Positions 4,200 to 5,082 of a stretch of 5,082 bases of DNA are shown piece after piece. Numbering within the stretch: position 1 is the stretch's first letter; the number at the start of each line of letters is the position of its first letter. This stretch comes from Solirubrobacteraceae bacterium. Lineage in GTDB: Bacteria > Actinomycetota > Thermoleophilia > Solirubrobacterales > Solirubrobacteraceae. Made by a program: the position numbers and the translations under genes. A model generated the notes under the pieces. The model was not told the DNA's origin. It saw only the letters and a program-made list of their open reading frames with translations, and made no database searches. The stretch is from assembly GCA_025455895.1 (NCBI GenBank), contig JALOLQ010000144.1, forward strand, positions 1 to 5,082. The letters are read 5' to 3'.

Positions 4200-5082
4200 A
4201 CGTGTCCCGCCCGCGCGCCCGGCGGATCTCCGCGAGACGCTCGCGCAGCGCCGCCTCGGCGTCGTCGGGGCGGTAGAAGCGCTCGCCGATCAGCGCGTCG
4301 GGCAGCAGCTCCTGCTCGCTCAGGTGCCCGGGATGCGCGTGCGGGTCGTCGTAGCCGTCGGCGCGCCCGAGCGCGCGGTTCGCGCCGCCGCCGGCCGAGC
4401 GCAGGTAGGGCGGCGGCGGGTGCGCGCCGCGGTCGCGGACGCTCGCCCGCGCGCGGCCCAGCGCGTGGTAGGCCTCCTTCGACTTCGGCGCGAGCGCCAG
4501 GTAGATCGCCGCCTGGGCGAGCGCCCACTGCGCCTCGGGCAGCCCGACGTGCTCGACCGCCTGCGCCGCGGCGACCGCGACGACGAGCGCCTGCGGGTCG
4601 GCGTTGCCGATGTCCTCGCTGGCGAGGATCACCATCCGCCGGGCGATGAAGCGCGCGTCCTCGCCGCCCTCGAGCATCACCGCGAGGTAGTAGAGCGAGG
4701 CGTCGGGATCCGAGCCGCGCGTCGCCTTGATCCAGGCCGAGATCGTGTCGTAGTGCTGGTCGCCCTGCTTGTCGAAGCGCACCGCCCGGCGCTGCAGCGC
4801 GTCCTCCGCGAGCGCCAGGCTGACCGGAGCCCCGGCCGCGGTGACGCTCGCCAGCTCGAGCGCCTGCAGCGCGGTCCGCGCGTCGCCGCCGGAGCGCGTG
4901 GCCAGGAAGGCCAGCGCGTCGTCCTCGACGAGGCTCGTGCCCGCGCCGCCGGCGGCGATCGCCCGGCGCAGCAGCGCCTCGAGGTCGTCCGCGGTCAGCG
5001 CGTGCAGCTCGTAGACCTGCGTGCGCGAGAGCAGCGCCGCGTTGACCTCGAAGTACGGGTTCTCGGTCGTCGCTCCGATCAG
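4198..5082 (-). CDS. rarA: RarA (MgsA/WRNIP1 family) replication-fork AAA+ ATPase, N-terminus beyond window edge
   Basis: RarA is a homotetrameric AAA+ ATPase related to clamp-loader subunits. It acts at stalled replication forks and gaps together with SSB and helps in recombination-linked rescue. The visible 294 C-terminal residues begin at the sensor-1 strand LIGATTENPYFEVNAALLSR (fragment 1-20), which includes the arginine-finger-type SR. They continue through the lid with sensor-2 SGGDARTALQALELA (about 64-78) and the junction RFDKQGDQHYDTISAWIKA (102-120). The highly conserved RGSDPDASLYYLAVMLEGGED and FIARRMVILASEDIGNADP segments follow, then the C-terminal tetramerisation domain with HPGH and FYRP. 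The Walker A and B motifs lie outside the window (about 150 residues missing). There is no frameshift or missing motif in the visible part. The stop TAG is at 4198-4200, and the aldehyde dehydrogenase-like gene starts 12 nt later on the same strand, suggesting an operon. Confidence 0.96.
   Translation of the reverse strand: MIGATTENPYFEVNAALLSRTQVYELHALTADDLEALLRRAIAAGGAGTSLVEDDALAFLATRSGGDARTALQALELASVTAAGAPVSLALAEDALQRRAVRFDKQGDQHYDTISAWIKATRGSDPDASLYYLAVMLEGGEDARFIARRMVILASEDIGNADPQALVVAVAAAQAVEHVGLPEAQWALAQAAIYLALAPKSKEAYHALGRARASVRDRGAHPPPPYLRSAGGGANRALGRADGYDDPHAHPGHLSEQELLPDALIGERFYRPDDAEAALRERLAEIRRARGRDT

Noticed and set aside
2483..4528. A 681-codon open frame on the minus strand overlapping both rarA and the aldehyde dehydrogenase-like gene
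   Set aside because: Its translation is Arg/Ala/Pro/Gly-rich without any family motif, and it is out of frame with two well-recognised genes. Long false frames are expected at this GC content.
1..5082. CRISPR arrays, tRNA/rRNA genes, insertion sequences, toxin-antitoxin or phage-defence genes
   Set aside because: I saw no regularly spaced direct repeats, tRNA-like cloverleaf, terminal inverted repeats with a transposase, or small gene pairs. Every long stretch is accounted for by the six genes.

Overview
The window is very GC-rich (by eye about three quarters G+C, with G or C at nearly every third codon position). Its proteins read like those of a high-GC actinobacterium. The siroheme enzyme, the MpaB-like protein and the unusual aldehyde dehydrogenase resemble what I remember from Thermoleophilia/Solirubrobacterales, but that assignment is an inference from memory and not a search result. 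It looks like ordinary chromosome: I see no transposase, integrase, phage gene, tRNA, rRNA or CRISPR array.

Layout. At the left edge, on the minus strand, is the N-terminal three quarters of a precorrin-2 dehydrogenase/sirohydrochlorin ferrochelatase (siroheme synthesis) with an odd cysteine-rich leader. A 39-bp divergent spacer separates it from a plus-strand run of three tightly packed genes: an MpaB-like (DUF2236) putative haem oxygenase, then azlC and azlD, the two subunits of a branched-chain amino acid exporter. The mpaB-like/azlC gap is 1 nt, and azlC and azlD overlap by 4 nt (GTGA). Two back-to-back GC-rich palindromes cover the mpaB-like stop, the azlC ribosome-binding site and the azlC start codon. 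A 156-bp convergent spacer (2440-2595) carries a nested inverted repeat placed almost midway between the two stop codons, probably a two-way transcription stop. The right half is a minus-strand pair: rarA (C-terminal 294 residues, cut by the window edge), then 12 nt later an aldehyde dehydrogenase-fold protein.

Main point of interest. The aldehyde dehydrogenase homologue is full length and in frame, but it lacks the catalytic cysteine (GQSC has become GQSG), the oxyanion-hole asparagine (PWNxP has become PAAEP) and the nicotinamide-contacting phenylalanine (EExFGP has become EEAPGP). It keeps the cofactor-binding lysine and the general-base glutamate. It is best read as a pseudoenzyme, apparently co-transcribed with the replication-fork ATPase gene rarA. 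I found no clear multi-gene novel system. The other items are regulatory-looking palindromes and protein oddities of moderate interest.
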